Origin: Bacteroidales bacterium
GTDB taxonomy: Bacteria; Bacteroidota; Bacteroidia; Bacteroidales; Tenuifilaceae
NCBI GenBank assembly: GCA_008933525.1
Contig: WBUV01000066.1
Location: 1 to 11,170, forward strand
Reading direction: 5' to 3'
DNA: 11,170 nt
Part shown: one piece after another, positions 1 to 6,856 of the stretch
Layout of the letters: every line of letters begins with the position of its first letter
Numbering within the stretch: position 1 is the first letter of the stretch
Notes under the pieces: generated by a model
What the model was told of the DNA's origin: nothing
Seen by the model: only the letters and a program-made list of their open reading frames with translations
Databases searched by the model: none
Made by a program: the position numbers and the translations under genes

Positions 1-2
1 AT

Positions 3-1133
3 GAAGATGAAGAGCTGTATAACGAAATGGTTAAGTACGGACGCAGGAATATTGCACTCCTAACCATTGCTCCTACAGGAACAACAAGCTTAATGACGCA
101 AACAACATCAGGTATAGAGCCTGTTTTCATGCCATACTACAAGCGTCGTAGAAAAGTAAATCCAAACGATAAAAATGTTACGGTTTCCTTTACCGATAAG
201 GTCGGCGACTCTTGGGAAGAATTTATTGTGTTTCATCATAAGTTCTTAACATGGATGGAGGTTAATGGCTACAACCCTGACGAGGTGAAATCATATTCCG
301 ATGAACAGGTACAAGAACTTGTGAAAAAATCACCCTATTTTGGAGCCACCTCAAACGATGTTGACTGGGTTAGCAAGGTGCGTATGCAAGGTATGATCCA
401 AAAATGGGTAGATCATTCCATTAGCGTTACAGTAAACCTTCCAGAAAATGTAACCGAAGAGGTTGTTGCAAAGGTTTACCAGACTGCATGGGAAAGCGGA
501 TGTAAGGGCTGCACGGTTTACCGCGAAGGCTCACGTGAAGGTGTTCTTATTTCCAACAAGAAAGAAAAGGTTGAAGAAAATGAGAACTTCCCGAATAAAC
601 GTCCTCAAGTACTAGAGTGCGATGTTATTCGTTTCAAAAATAACCATGAGGACTGGGTTGCATTCGTAGGACTTTATGAGAATAGACCATACGAGGTATT
701 TACTGGACTAACCGAGGATGATGTTCTTCCAATTCCAAAAGCCGTTACTAAAGGCAAAATTATCAAGATTAAGGATGAGAATGGCAGCCGGTACGATTTT
801 CAGTATGTTGATAAGTACGGATACACCAATACAATTGGCGGCCTATCCCATATGTTCAACAAAGAATTCTGGAACTACGCAAAGCTCATTTCCGGCGTAC
901 TCCGGAATGGAATGCCAATCCCAGATGTAGTGAACCTTGTATCGTCGCTCCGATTAGACAGCGAAACAATTAACACATGGAAGGCTGGTGTTGAGAGAGC
1001 TCTGAGGAAGTACATTCCCGATGGAACAAAGGCCAAAACAGGTAAAAAGTGTACAGAATGCGGATCAGAATCGCTGGTTTACCAAGAAGGTTGTTTGCAC
1101 TGTAAGAATTGTGGACACTCAAAGTGCGGATAA
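3..1133 (+). CDS. nrdJ: Adenosylcobalamin-dependent (class II) ribonucleoside-diphosphate reductase, C-terminal part (5' end outside window)
   Basis: This is the C-terminal part (about 376 residues) of a B12-dependent ribonucleotide reductase, which makes deoxyribonucleotides from ribonucleotides without needing oxygen. The open frame runs through the left edge with no stop, so the internal ATG at 27 is not the start. Visible family marks are APTGTTSLMTQTTSGIEPVF near the start of the window, the later GCKGCTVYREGSREGVL segment at the end of the barrel domain, and then a TSCPD-type domain. The protein ends in a cysteine-rich tail with four CxxC-like cysteines (CTECGS...CLHCKNCGHSKC), the zinc ribbon and redox tail typical of long NrdJ proteins. 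It is followed at once by a hairpin terminator, so it ends its transcription unit. The family call is very secure; the exact substrate (NDP or NTP) is by family precedent. Confidence 0.95.
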   Translation, partial: EDEELYNEMVKYGRRNIALLTIAPTGTTSLMTQTTSGIEPVFMPYYKRRRKVNPNDKNVTVSFTDKVGDSWEEFIVFHHKFLTWMEVNGYNPDEVKSYSDEQVQELVKKSPYFGATSNDVDWVSKVRMQGMIQKWVDHSISVTVNLPENVTEEVVAKVYQTAWESGCKGCTVYREGSREGVLISNKKEKVEENENFPNKRPQVLECDVIRFKNNHEDWVAFVGLYENRPYEVFTGLTEDDVLPIPKAVTKGKIIKIKDENGSRYDFQYVDKYGYTNTIGGLSHMFNKEFWNYAKLISGVLRNGMPIPDVVNLVSSLRLDSETINTWKAGVERALRKYIPDGTKAKTGKKCTECGSESLVYQEGCLHCKNCGHSKCG

Positions 1134-1157
1134 TTCCTAACAATTACTATAACAACC

Positions 1158-1197
1158 AATCCCTCTGGGCTATATGCTTAGGGGGATTTTTACTTTT
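1158..1197 (+). terminator. Rho-independent terminator after nrdJ
   Basis: A 13-bp stem (AATCCCTCTGGGC pairing with GCTTAGGGGGATT, three or so G-T wobbles) closes a TATAT loop and is followed by TTTTACTTTT. It lies 25 nt after the nrdJ stop and between two convergent genes. On the minus strand the downstream T-run is weak, so its role for the convergent deacylase gene is doubtful. Confidence 0.85.
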
Positions 1198-1205
1198 AGC
1201 AGGTG

Positions 1206-1709
1206 CTAAACATCTATAAACTCGAAAGAGTTTCCGACATGATCTAAATAGCGGTAAAATCCTTCGGTGGGTATAACCAGCGATGCAGTATTGAGATTTG
1301 GGTGAAAACTAAGATGGTGTGATTGTCTGAGCGAAGAATCGATAAATAAATGTACATGGTTATCTTTATCGTGTAAAAGGCCAAATGGAGAAACAGAACC
1401 GGGTAAAACTTTCAAAAATCGCATCATTCTCTCGGGGGATGCAAAAGTTAACTTACCCTGCCGGAGAAGTTTTTCCAGATCATGAATATTCAACTGTCGA
1501 GTATATTCAAGGATAACAAGGTAATGCCTATTGCCTTTATGATTTCTGAAAAATAGATTCTTGCAATGGGTAGAGTCAATTCCTTCCCAGTACTTAGCGG
1601 CCTCCTCAACTGTGTGTGCTGGTGGATGTTCGTGGTATTCGAAAGGGACACCTATTGTTTTTAGCGTTTTGTAAACGAGCGGATCGCCACGATAACTTTC
1701 TGGCTCCAT
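1206..1709 (-). CDS. YbaK/ProX-type prolyl-tRNA deacylase domain protein (trans-editing)
   Basis: This 167-residue protein is a freestanding aminoacyl-tRNA editing domain of the YbaK/ProRS-INS superfamily, closest in look to the PrdX/ProXp-ala group that hydrolyses mischarged Ala-tRNA(Pro). It fills the usual single-domain length. Family marks seen are HPPAHTVEEAAKYW (residues 28-41), the conserved lysine of the CKNLFF motif (K50) and the GxxxP loop GSVSP (104-108), followed by a C-terminal stretch with HPNLNTASLVI and FYRYL. The start is the ATG at 1709, only 3 nt after the stop of the upstream pRiA4b-like gene, so the two are probably translated from one message. Substrate choice (alanine versus another amino acid on tRNA-Pro) cannot be settled from sequence alone; the family call is strong. 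Confidence 0.9.
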   Translation of the reverse strand: MEPESYRGDPLVYKTLKTIGVPFEYHEHPPAHTVEEAAKYWEGIDSTHCKNLFFRNHKGNRHYLVILEYTRQLNIHDLEKLLRQGKLTFASPERMMRFLKVLPGSVSPFGLLHDKDNHVHLFIDSSLRQSHHLSFHPNLNTASLVIPTEGFYRYLDHVGNSFEFIDV

Positions 1710-1712
1710 ATT

Positions 1713-2237
1713 TTACCTGAGCACAATATTAGCCAAACGATTATTTGCAATGTTTATATCAAAATACTCTGGATCGTAATCTTCTCCATACCATTCAGCA
1801 ATAAGAGGATATTTCCTAAGAGTGTTAGTATTGTGGTGTTTTAAAAGGTCTAAAGCATCCTCGTAGCCTACCATTCCACCGCAATCCTCTGGGGGCGATT
1901 GTCTTTCACCGCTAGTGCAGATTGGTCGGATTCTACTATTTTGCGAGTCGTTATTAAGTAATTCGACATTTATTGTCCATGAATCGCCATAGTCATACAC
2001 ATATACAATAGGTTTTTTATCTGTTAAAACATCACATAGTAATGTTTGCTCCTCACCCTTAATTATATTTCCACTTAAATCGCTAAAGTAGTGCAGGTGT
2101 ACATTCCCCCAGTTAAAAACTGCCTGAAGTATTTCGTGTAAAATCTGAAGGTTCGTGTCACCATTCAACTTTATTACTCTATAAATTGGGGGCGTTGAAC
2201 CTATTATTGTAGTTTTTATTTCAAAAATTCTTGACAT
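1713..2237 (-). CDS. Plasmid pRiA4b Orf3-like family protein
   Basis: This is a 174-residue protein of the pRiA4b Orf3-like (MM3350-like) family, whose biochemical role is unknown. Family marks are the N-terminal IFEIKTTIIGSTPPIYRVI strand, the central HLHYF and VYVYDYGDSWTINVELL segments, and the conserved CGGMVGYEDALDLL near the C-terminus, followed by an acidic WYGEDYDPEYFD tail. Members occur both on plasmids and as plain chromosomal genes, so the name does not imply mobility. I chose the ATG at 2237 over the in-frame ATG at 2264: the family homology begins right after it (MSRIFEIK), and the longer start would lie inside the inverted repeat at 2254-2278. It is 3 nt upstream of the tRNA deacylase gene. 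What the pairing means functionally is unclear. Confidence 0.85.
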   Translation of the reverse strand: MSRIFEIKTTIIGSTPPIYRVIKLNGDTNLQILHEILQAVFNWGNVHLHYFSDLSGNIIKGEEQTLLCDVLTDKKPIVYVYDYGDSWTINVELLNNDSQNSRIRPICTSGERQSPPEDCGGMVGYEDALDLLKHHNTNTLRKYPLIAEWYGEDYDPEYFDINIANNRLANIVLR

Positions 2238-2253
2238 CGTGTTGGTTATAAAT

Positions 2254-2278
2254 AATGGAAGCAAAATTTGCTTCCATT
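2254..2278 (-). terminator. Perfect inverted repeat, likely terminator of the siaB-siaC operon
   Basis: AATGGAAGCAAA is followed after one base by its exact reverse complement, giving a perfect 12-bp inverted repeat; as a hairpin the stem would be about 9-10 bp with a small A/T loop. It starts 25 nt beyond the stop of the last SiaC gene on the minus strand and is followed on that strand by ATTTATAA, a weak T-tract. Terminator is the best reading, but the symmetry would also suit a dimeric DNA-binding protein just upstream of the pRiA4b-like gene. Confidence 0.6.
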
Positions 2279-2302
2279 AGAGTTGTCAGTTTTGCTATTG
2301 GA

Positions 2303-2710
2303 TTACGCGTTAATTTCGAAAAACTTAAATGGGACTTGAGCCATATCGGAAAGTTCTTCCCCAGCCTCACGCAACTCGTCATCATCTTTATCGTAATACC
2401 AATTTATATTAATAGGAAGTCCTTCCTTCTGCATATCGTTCAATAAAATTACTATATCGTATAAAAACTTAGCCGAAGATGAGTTGAAATAGATAAATTT
2501 AAAATCAAAGTTAACTGGATCAATAGATTTGCCTGTTTTTTTTGACTCTATAAGGGTTTTCCTAAATTCATCGAGCCAATTAATAATTGGGAAATAGAAA
2601 TCTCTAACGTTTTCGGGGCGTGAGTATCCAGCTAATATATACGTTCCTAAACTTGTATCAAAGTTTACGAATGGAGAAACATTGGTTTGTTCAATCTTGA
2701 GCGGATTCAT
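2303..2710 (-). CDS. SiaC-family regulatory phosphoprotein (DUF1987), paralogue A
   Basis: This 135-residue cytosolic protein belongs to the SiaC family (formerly DUF1987). In Pseudomonas aeruginosa SiaC is phosphorylated by SiaB, dephosphorylated by SiaA, and in its free form binds and activates a partner enzyme. Marks seen here: the N-terminal SPFVNFDTSLG, the SRPENVRDFYFPIINWL segment (residues 30-46), the phosphosite motif YFNSSSAK (74-81) and the acidic WYYDKDDDE stretch. The residue aligned with SiaC Thr68 is Ser77. A loop before the phosphosite strand (about residues 51-65) is some nine residues longer than in the paralogue at 10308. It is the last gene of the operon, 30 nt after the other SiaC gene. 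Family call strong; its partner is unknown. Confidence 0.9.
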   Translation of the reverse strand: MNPLKIEQTNVSPFVNFDTSLGTYILAGYSRPENVRDFYFPIINWLDEFRKTLIESKKTGKSIDPVNFDFKFIYFNSSSAKFLYDIVILLNDMQKEGLPININWYYDKDDDELREAGEELSDMAQVPFKFFEINA

Positions 2711-2740
2711 AGAATCTTTATGTTGATTTTAAACCTATAT

Positions 2741-3151
2741 TTAAGAATTTGGCGAAATTGGGATAAAGTTAAAAGTGTATCCTATCATATCGGAAATTTC
2801 TTCTCCCGATTCAAATATCTCATCATCATCTTCATCGTAAAACCAATTTATTTCTACGACATTTCCTTTGGAGTGAAACTTCATAAACTCAAGAAGTATA
2901 TCCAACAAAAACTTAGAAGAAGCGGAATTAAAGTAAGTCATCTTAAGGTTTACAACAAGATTACTCTTGCTGAATTCAGTATTATTACTGAGAACAATCT
3001 CATTATAATCTTCTAACCACTTTAAAATGGGCTTGTAGAATCCAACCACATTCTCAGGGCGCGAAAAACCTGAGATTTCAAATACCGAATTCACTGGATC
3101 TAGCAAGACTCTTGGAGTAAATTCGCTGGGCTCTATATACAATGGTTCCAT
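2741..3151 (-). CDS. SiaC-family regulatory phosphoprotein (DUF1987), paralogue B
   Basis: A second SiaC-family protein, 136 residues, directly after the kinase gene (5 nt gap), which fits translation from the same message. It keeps the family architecture: FTPRVLLDP near the N-terminus, SRPENVVGFYKPILKWL (residues 30-46), the phosphosite motif YFNSASSK (73-80) and WFYDEDDDEIFESGEEISDM. The residue aligned with Pseudomonas SiaC Thr68 is Ser76. It shares the longer loop before the phosphosite with paralogue A and reads as its tandem duplicate, yet the two differ widely outside the core motifs, so the duplication is not recent. Being next to the SiaB-type gene it is the most likely direct substrate of that kinase; this is inference from position. 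Confidence 0.9.
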   Translation of the reverse strand: MEPLYIEPSEFTPRVLLDPVNSVFEISGFSRPENVVGFYKPILKWLEDYNEIVLSNNTEFSKSNLVVNLKMTYFNSASSKFLLDILLEFMKFHSKGNVVEINWFYDEDDDEIFESGEEISDMIGYTFNFIPISPNS

Positions 3152-3156
3152 AACTT

Positions 3157-3675
3157 TTAAAGTTGTTGTGTGTTATGTAAAACCTTTATTTTCAAAGTAA
3201 AATAAGAATGATTATTGTCAACATCCTCAAAAGTGTAATCAAGCTTGTTTTCAGTAACTTTTGCAATGTTAACAATTCCTAAGCCTGCTCCACCTTTCTG
3301 TGAAACATTCCCGCTTAAGATGATTTCCTTATAGTAATCCTTTAACCCATTCTTATCCAGCATATTCACCTTATCCAATCGTTCCTTTAACGAAGGGGTT
3401 TTTCCCTTAGTAATGGAATTAGAAGCCGTTAAGCATATGTATTTTTCGTCGAGTTGGAGGCTAAATTTTGGCAAATAGTTTAAGTTTCCATCTATAACAT
3501 CTTGATGCTTATAAATATTCTCCAAACTCTCAACCATGGCAGCATATACCTTCTTTTTTACAGTAATGCCAAAAGCATACCGATCAAGTATTGCTGTCAT
3601 TTTATTTAGCAAATAACCTATCTCCTCATAGGAGAGCGGTCCGTAATGGCTAATTAATACTTCCTTTTTTTCCAC
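3157..3675 (-). CDS. SiaB-family protein kinase (GHKL fold, DUF6272)
   Basis: This 172-residue protein matches SiaB-family kinases, small proteins with a histidine-kinase-like ATP-binding fold that phosphorylate SiaC on serine or threonine. Visible marks are an N-box-like ESLENIYKH (E49, N53 to H57) and a glycine-rich loop KGGAGLGIVNIAK (127-139), followed by a closing strand YFTLKIKV. The usual DxGxG of sensor kinases is not seen; CLTASNSI (81-88) occupies that place. There is no membrane or sensor domain, so input must come from a partner. The start is a GTG at 3675, since no ATG occurs until residue 26 and conserved sequence begins before that. The first codons overlap, in another frame, the end of a possible membrane peptide. 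Two SiaC genes follow directly. Family call confident, activity inferred. Confidence 0.85.
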   Translation of the reverse strand: MEKKEVLISHYGPLSYEEIGYLLNKMTAILDRYAFGITVKKKVYAAMVESLENIYKHQDVIDGNLNYLPKFSLQLDEKYICLTASNSITKGKTPSLKERLDKVNMLDKNGLKDYYKEIILSGNVSQKGGAGLGIVNIAKVTENKLDYTFEDVDNNHSYFTLKIKVLHNTQQL

Positions 3676-3767
3676 GGGTACAATTCGTAATTTGGTACCA
3701 AATTAAAAAATCCTATTGGAATTAGAGCAAAAATTACAAAAAAAAAGATTGCCAACAGTTCTTTCAT
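3654..3767 (-). CDS. Possible 37-residue single-span membrane peptide overlapping the siaB-like start
   Basis: An ATG at 3767 opens a 37-codon frame ending TAA at 3654. It begins MKELLAIFFFVIFALIPIGF, one clear hydrophobic span (about residues 4-24), then a polar tail ending in the basic PWKKRKY. Its last 22 nt overlap the first codons of the SiaB-like gene in another frame, an arrangement common in coupled bacterial genes. It sits alone between the kinase gene and the terminator of the peptidase gene, so it would be first in the operon. I recognise no family. The hydrophobic run depends partly on A/T-rich homopolymers, so chance is possible; the sensible topology and overlap favour a real gene. 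A membrane anchor or signal-input peptide for the kinase is speculation. Confidence 0.4.
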   Translation of the reverse strand: MKELLAIFFFVIFALIPIGFFNLVPNYELYPWKKRKY

Positions 3768-3816
3768 CTATTAAATAGTGCAATTTATAAGGGTATTTTG
3801 ATGAACGATTATTTCC

Positions 3817-3828
3817 TGTTCACGAACA
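3817..3828. promoter_or_regulatory. Short inverted repeat upstream of the siaB-siaC operon (possible operator)
   Basis: TGTTC-AC-GAACA is a 5-bp inverted repeat with a 2-nt spacer, about 50 nt upstream of the first ATG of the minus-strand operon. A partial extra half-site (TGAAC) lies just on its operon side, near 3802. No perfect TAnnTTTG element is seen in 3768-3858 on the minus strand. A short match such as this can arise by chance. Confidence 0.2.
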
Positions 3829-3859
3829 TGCCAAATTGAGTACATGAATATTTATAAAG

Positions 3860-3884
3860 AAAGGGGGAATTTTGTTCCCCCTTT
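3860..3884 (-). terminator. Terminator of the S46 peptidase gene
   Basis: AAAGGGGGAA and TTCCCCCTTT form a perfect 10-bp stem around a 5-nt TTTTG loop, 20 nt beyond the peptidase stop codon. On the minus strand the stem is followed by T-rich sequence (TTTCTTTATAA when read outward). On the plus strand the 3' arm also runs into a T6 tract, so it could act in both directions. Confidence 0.85.
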
Positions 3885-3903
3885 TTTAAAAAGTAGATAA
3901 GAA

Positions 3904-6054
3904 TTACTCTACAATTTTCATTTCATCAATTAAACGAGTAGCGCCTGCATATTTATCAATTATGAAAAGCACATAGCGAATATCCACATTGATAGTCCGT
4001 TGGAGATTCTTCTCAAAAACGATATCGCCGCTCATTGCTTCCCAGTTACCATCGAATGCTAATCCAATAAGTTCACCATTGGCATTCATAATTGGACTTC
4101 CAGAGTTACCACCTGTGATATCGTTGGTGGAAATAAATGCCAATGGCATTTTCCCATTCTCGGCATAGCGACCATAATCTTTCGCATTATAAAGATCCTT
4201 AAGTTTTTGAGGAACTACAAACTCCCAGTTATCAGGATCTTCTTTTTCCATAACTCCGTCGAGGGTGGTTATGTAATCGTAGTGTACTGCATCCATTGGA
4301 ATGTAATCTAGCACTTCGCCATAGGTTAAGCGCATAGTAAAGTTAGCGTCAGGATACATTGCTTTACCTTGGTTCATCTCTAGAACTCCAGCAATGAACA
4401 ATCTTTGTCCACGTTGTAATTTCTGATTTAGAGGATCCATTTTTGCAAAAATCTCCTCGGCTTTTACATTTATTGATCTTGCTGCAATATAAGCGGGGTC
4501 TTTTTCCAAAGCCTTAAGGGTTGGCTTTGCAAGAAATGCATATAGTTTAGATGAGTCAACAAAAATTGATTTGCTGTACATCTCGTCAATAAATTTATCG
4601 AAATCGCCTTTATACTTGGTTCTAATTGTGTTAAAGATGTCTGGCTGATTTTGCAAAGGAACATTCTCTGCAAAAATTCTAAACATTGCTTTAGCAACTT
4701 TCTGATCGGTAGGAGCGTTGTAGTTTTTATAGAAGTTTACCGATCTGTTTTTAAGCATCGATACCAATTTGTCAATATCTTCTTTTTTTCCTGATTTTAA
4801 TGGTTCGTAAAGCTGAGCTCCAGAACTAGCTATACCAATTAATTCTGTTCCCCCAAAAAGCGATTCATTAATGTACTGCGACACATGAAGCAGTTCCTTA
4901 CGACCAGTAACAGCCTCGTTAATTAGGTTAAGTGCATCGCCATATTTTTTTACCCTTTCAGGATCTGCGTTTACCCATTTTGCGAACTCGTCCTCATTTG
5001 CTTTTTTATAGTCATAAACTTTCAAACGCTTAAGGGCTTTGTTCATTCCAATTGAGTTTTTCCAGTAGTTGCTAGAGCCTGCATATTTTGATGCATACTT
5101 AATGTTAACAGCTTTGTCGGCTTGCATATCTTTAAGAAGAATTTCCTGACGGATTCCTCTAACATATATTCTGCTAGCATTGCTAATCTTCATTCGCTCA
5201 TCAACCTCGCTCGATGTCATGTAACGTTGTGTGCTACCAGGGTATCCCATAATCATGGTGAAATCACCTTTCTTTACTCCTTTAATAGAAACTGGGAGAT
5301 GATGTTTGGGTTTATAGGGAACATTCTCTGTTGAATATGCAGCAGGTTTGTTGTCTTTGCTTGCATAAACACGGAAAACTGAGAAGTCGCCAGTATGACG
5401 AGGCCACATCCAGTTATCGGTATCGGCACCAAATTTACCAATTGATGAAGGAGGTGCTCCAACCATACGAACGTCGGTAAATTCTTCATAAACTAAAAGG
5501 AAGAATTGGTTACCACCAAAGAAACTTTGAACACGACCTCTATAGCCTGTTCCATCAGTAGCTTCTTTTGAAATTTTGCGACCTACCTCTGCAATGGTTT
5601 TGTTTCTATCGCCTTCACTCATGTCTGAGTTAAGAGCTGCATTTACTTTTTCAGTTACATCCTCAATTCGAACCAAGAATGTAGCAGTTAATCCTGGAGT
5701 TGGAATTTCTTCTTGAATTGTTTTTGCCCAAAAACCATCGGCAAGGTAGTCGTGCTCCGGAGTACTATGTTGTTGAATAGCACCATATCCGCAGTGGTGA
5801 TTAGTAAGAATTAAGCCTTGCTCCGATACTATTTCACCGGTACAACCTCTTCCAAAAATAATGATAGCATCTTTAATACTCGAGTTATTTACGTTGTAAA
5901 TATCCTCTGCAGTAAGTTTGAACCCTTTTTGTTGCATTGCATCAATGTTCAACTGCTTTAGCAACGGTAATAGCCACATTCCCTCATCGGCTTTGGCTAT
6001 AGTGCCGAACACGAAGAAAAACCCGGCAACTAGAACTAGCAAACGTTTTTTCAT
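3904..6054 (-). CDS. S46-family dipeptidyl-peptidase, DPP7-type specificity
   Basis: A 716-residue exported serine exopeptidase that removes dipeptides from the N-terminus of oligopeptides, typical of peptide-feeding Bacteroidota. The N-terminus is a clear signal peptide (basic MKKR, hydrophobic core, AKA cleavage site after residue 22), which points to the periplasm. The triad reads as His87 in TNHHC, Asp223 in PRHTGDFSVFRVY and Ser651 in GGNSGSP; Cys71 and Cys88 match the usual trypsin-fold disulfide. Eighteen residues after the serine lies Gly669. This position is glycine in DPP7 (hydrophobic P1 residues) and arginine in DPP11 (Asp/Glu), so I favour a DPP7-like enzyme. Length fits the family (about 700-720). 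It follows the ribonuclease HII gene by 53 nt but has its own likely promoter and terminator. Confidence 0.95.
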   Translation of the reverse strand: MKKRLLVLVAGFFFVFGTIAKADEGMWLLPLLKQLNIDAMQQKGFKLTAEDIYNVNNSSIKDAIIIFGRGCTGEIVSEQGLILTNHHCGYGAIQQHSTPEHDYLADGFWAKTIQEEIPTPGLTATFLVRIEDVTEKVNAALNSDMSEGDRNKTIAEVGRKISKEATDGTGYRGRVQSFFGGNQFFLLVYEEFTDVRMVGAPPSSIGKFGADTDNWMWPRHTGDFSVFRVYASKDNKPAAYSTENVPYKPKHHLPVSIKGVKKGDFTMIMGYPGSTQRYMTSSEVDERMKISNASRIYVRGIRQEILLKDMQADKAVNIKYASKYAGSSNYWKNSIGMNKALKRLKVYDYKKANEDEFAKWVNADPERVKKYGDALNLINEAVTGRKELLHVSQYINESLFGGTELIGIASSGAQLYEPLKSGKKEDIDKLVSMLKNRSVNFYKNYNAPTDQKVAKAMFRIFAENVPLQNQPDIFNTIRTKYKGDFDKFIDEMYSKSIFVDSSKLYAFLAKPTLKALEKDPAYIAARSINVKAEEIFAKMDPLNQKLQRGQRLFIAGVLEMNQGKAMYPDANFTMRLTYGEVLDYIPMDAVHYDYITTLDGVMEKEDPDNWEFVVPQKLKDLYNAKDYGRYAENGKMPLAFISTNDITGGNSGSPIMNANGELIGLAFDGNWEAMSGDIVFEKNLQRTINVDIRYVLFIIDKYAGATRLIDEMKIVE

Positions 6055-6094
6055 TTTTATTCTTTTAGGTTAAGTAATTATTTTGATGATTCGA

Positions 6095-6124
6095 CAAATT
6101 AACACTATTATGGTTTAATATCAA
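6095..6124 (-). promoter_or_regulatory. Possible promoter of the S46 peptidase gene
   Basis: On the minus strand, TTG is followed after 19 nt by TTAATTTG, one mismatch from the Bacteroidota -7 consensus TAnnTTTG and with accepted spacing. It overlaps the 3' end of the ribonuclease HII gene and would give a leader of roughly 35-40 nt before the peptidase ATG. This would let the peptidase be expressed apart from the housekeeping gene upstream. Confidence 0.35.
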
Positions 6125-6725
6125 GCTGTAATTTAAGTTGAGTATCGTTATTTAACAGTCGATATGTTAAGCGGTGATAGGGTGTAACCCCAAATTTTCT
6201 TATAGCATCGCGATGCGATTTGGTTGGATAGCCCATGTTTTCGTTCCATTTGTATTGAGGAAATTCCTGATGAATTCTATCCATAAACTCGTCGCGGTAG
6301 GTTTTTGCTAAAATAGACGCTGCAGCAATACTTTGATAAATTGCATCGCCATGAATTACACATGTATGCTGAATACCCGCAAAAGGTTTAAACCTATTTC
6401 CATCAACTAAAAGATGCTGGGGCTTAACTTTAGTTAACCCTGCTACAGCTTTTTGCATCGCTAAAATTGAAGCGTTTAGAATATTAATCTTGTCAATCTC
6501 TGTATTATCAACACTTGCAACCGCCCAGTCAAGCGCAGAATTTTGAATGATCTCCCGAACCTCAACTCTACGCTTGGCAGAAATTTGCTTGGAATCGTTA
6601 ATCAACGGGCAATCAAAGTCTGAAGGAAGTATTACTGCTGCAGCAAAAACTGGGCCCGCAAGGCATCCTCTTCCTGCCTCATCGCAACCAGCCTCAGTTC
6701 TACCTTCAATGCAAAATGTTTTCAT
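6108..6725 (-). CDS. rnhB: Ribonuclease HII
   Basis: A 205-residue ribonuclease HII, which cuts the RNA strand of RNA-DNA hybrids and starts removal of single ribonucleotides misincorporated in DNA. It acts in the cytosol with divalent metal. All four acidic metal ligands are in place: Asp15 and Glu16 in CDEAGRG, Asp108 in LLVDGNRF and Asp127 in [17 protein letters not shown]. The GRG loop that reads the RNA-DNA junction and the later [15 protein letters not shown] helix are also present. Length is normal. The ATG at 6725 is the natural start, a short distance before the AGCDEAGRG motif. It lies 131 nt after the glycosyltransferase gene on the same strand; the gap holds no perfect promoter element that I can see, so read-through from upstream is possible. 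Confidence 0.97.
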   Translation of the reverse strand: MKTFCIEGRTEAGCDEAGRGCLAGPVFAAAVILPSDFDCPLINDSKQISAKRRVEVREIIQNSALDWAVASVDNTEIDKINILNASILAMQKAVAGLTKVKPQHLLVDGNRFKPFAGIQHTCVIHGDAIYQSIAAASILAKTYRDEFMDRIHQEFPQYKWNENMGYPTKSHRDAIRKFGVTPYHRLTYRLLNNDTQLKLQLDIKP

Positions 6726-6856
6726 CCAAACAGAACACTTAGTTAATTATCTGTGTATTAAATTTCATTTCAATAATAATGGAGAAAATGGAGCACCTAT
6801 ATTTTGTTCACTTACGTTTGAGATTAACCTTATCATGGGTGTTTCATAATTCGAGG

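Noticed and set aside
1713..2237. Sign of plasmid or insertion-element origin from the pRiA4b-like gene
   Set aside because: There are no transposase genes, terminal repeats or target duplications around it, and base composition matches its neighbours.
2238..2264. N-terminal extension of the pRiA4b-like protein to the ATG at 2264
   Set aside because: That start lies within the inverted repeat and the added nine residues do not match the family, which opens at the ATG at 2237.
2340..2860. Repeated DNA around the ATCATC-rich tracts (near 2380 and 2820)
   Set aside because: These encode the acidic DDDE motif in both SiaC proteins and are explained by shared ancestry, not by a repeat element.
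2255..3016. Plus-strand frames opposite the two SiaC genes
   Set aside because: They are antisense to strong family matches and have composition expected from the reverse of those genes; the resemblance between them reflects the SiaC duplication.
4470..5489. Frames on both strands inside the S46 peptidase gene
   Set aside because: All are contained in a full-length, intact peptidase with its catalytic residues and signal peptide in place.
6726..6856. Search of the gap between rnhB and the glycosyltransferase for a small gene, hairpin terminator or promoter
   Set aside because: No open frame of useful length, no strong stem with a T-run and no exact TAnnTTTG element was found.
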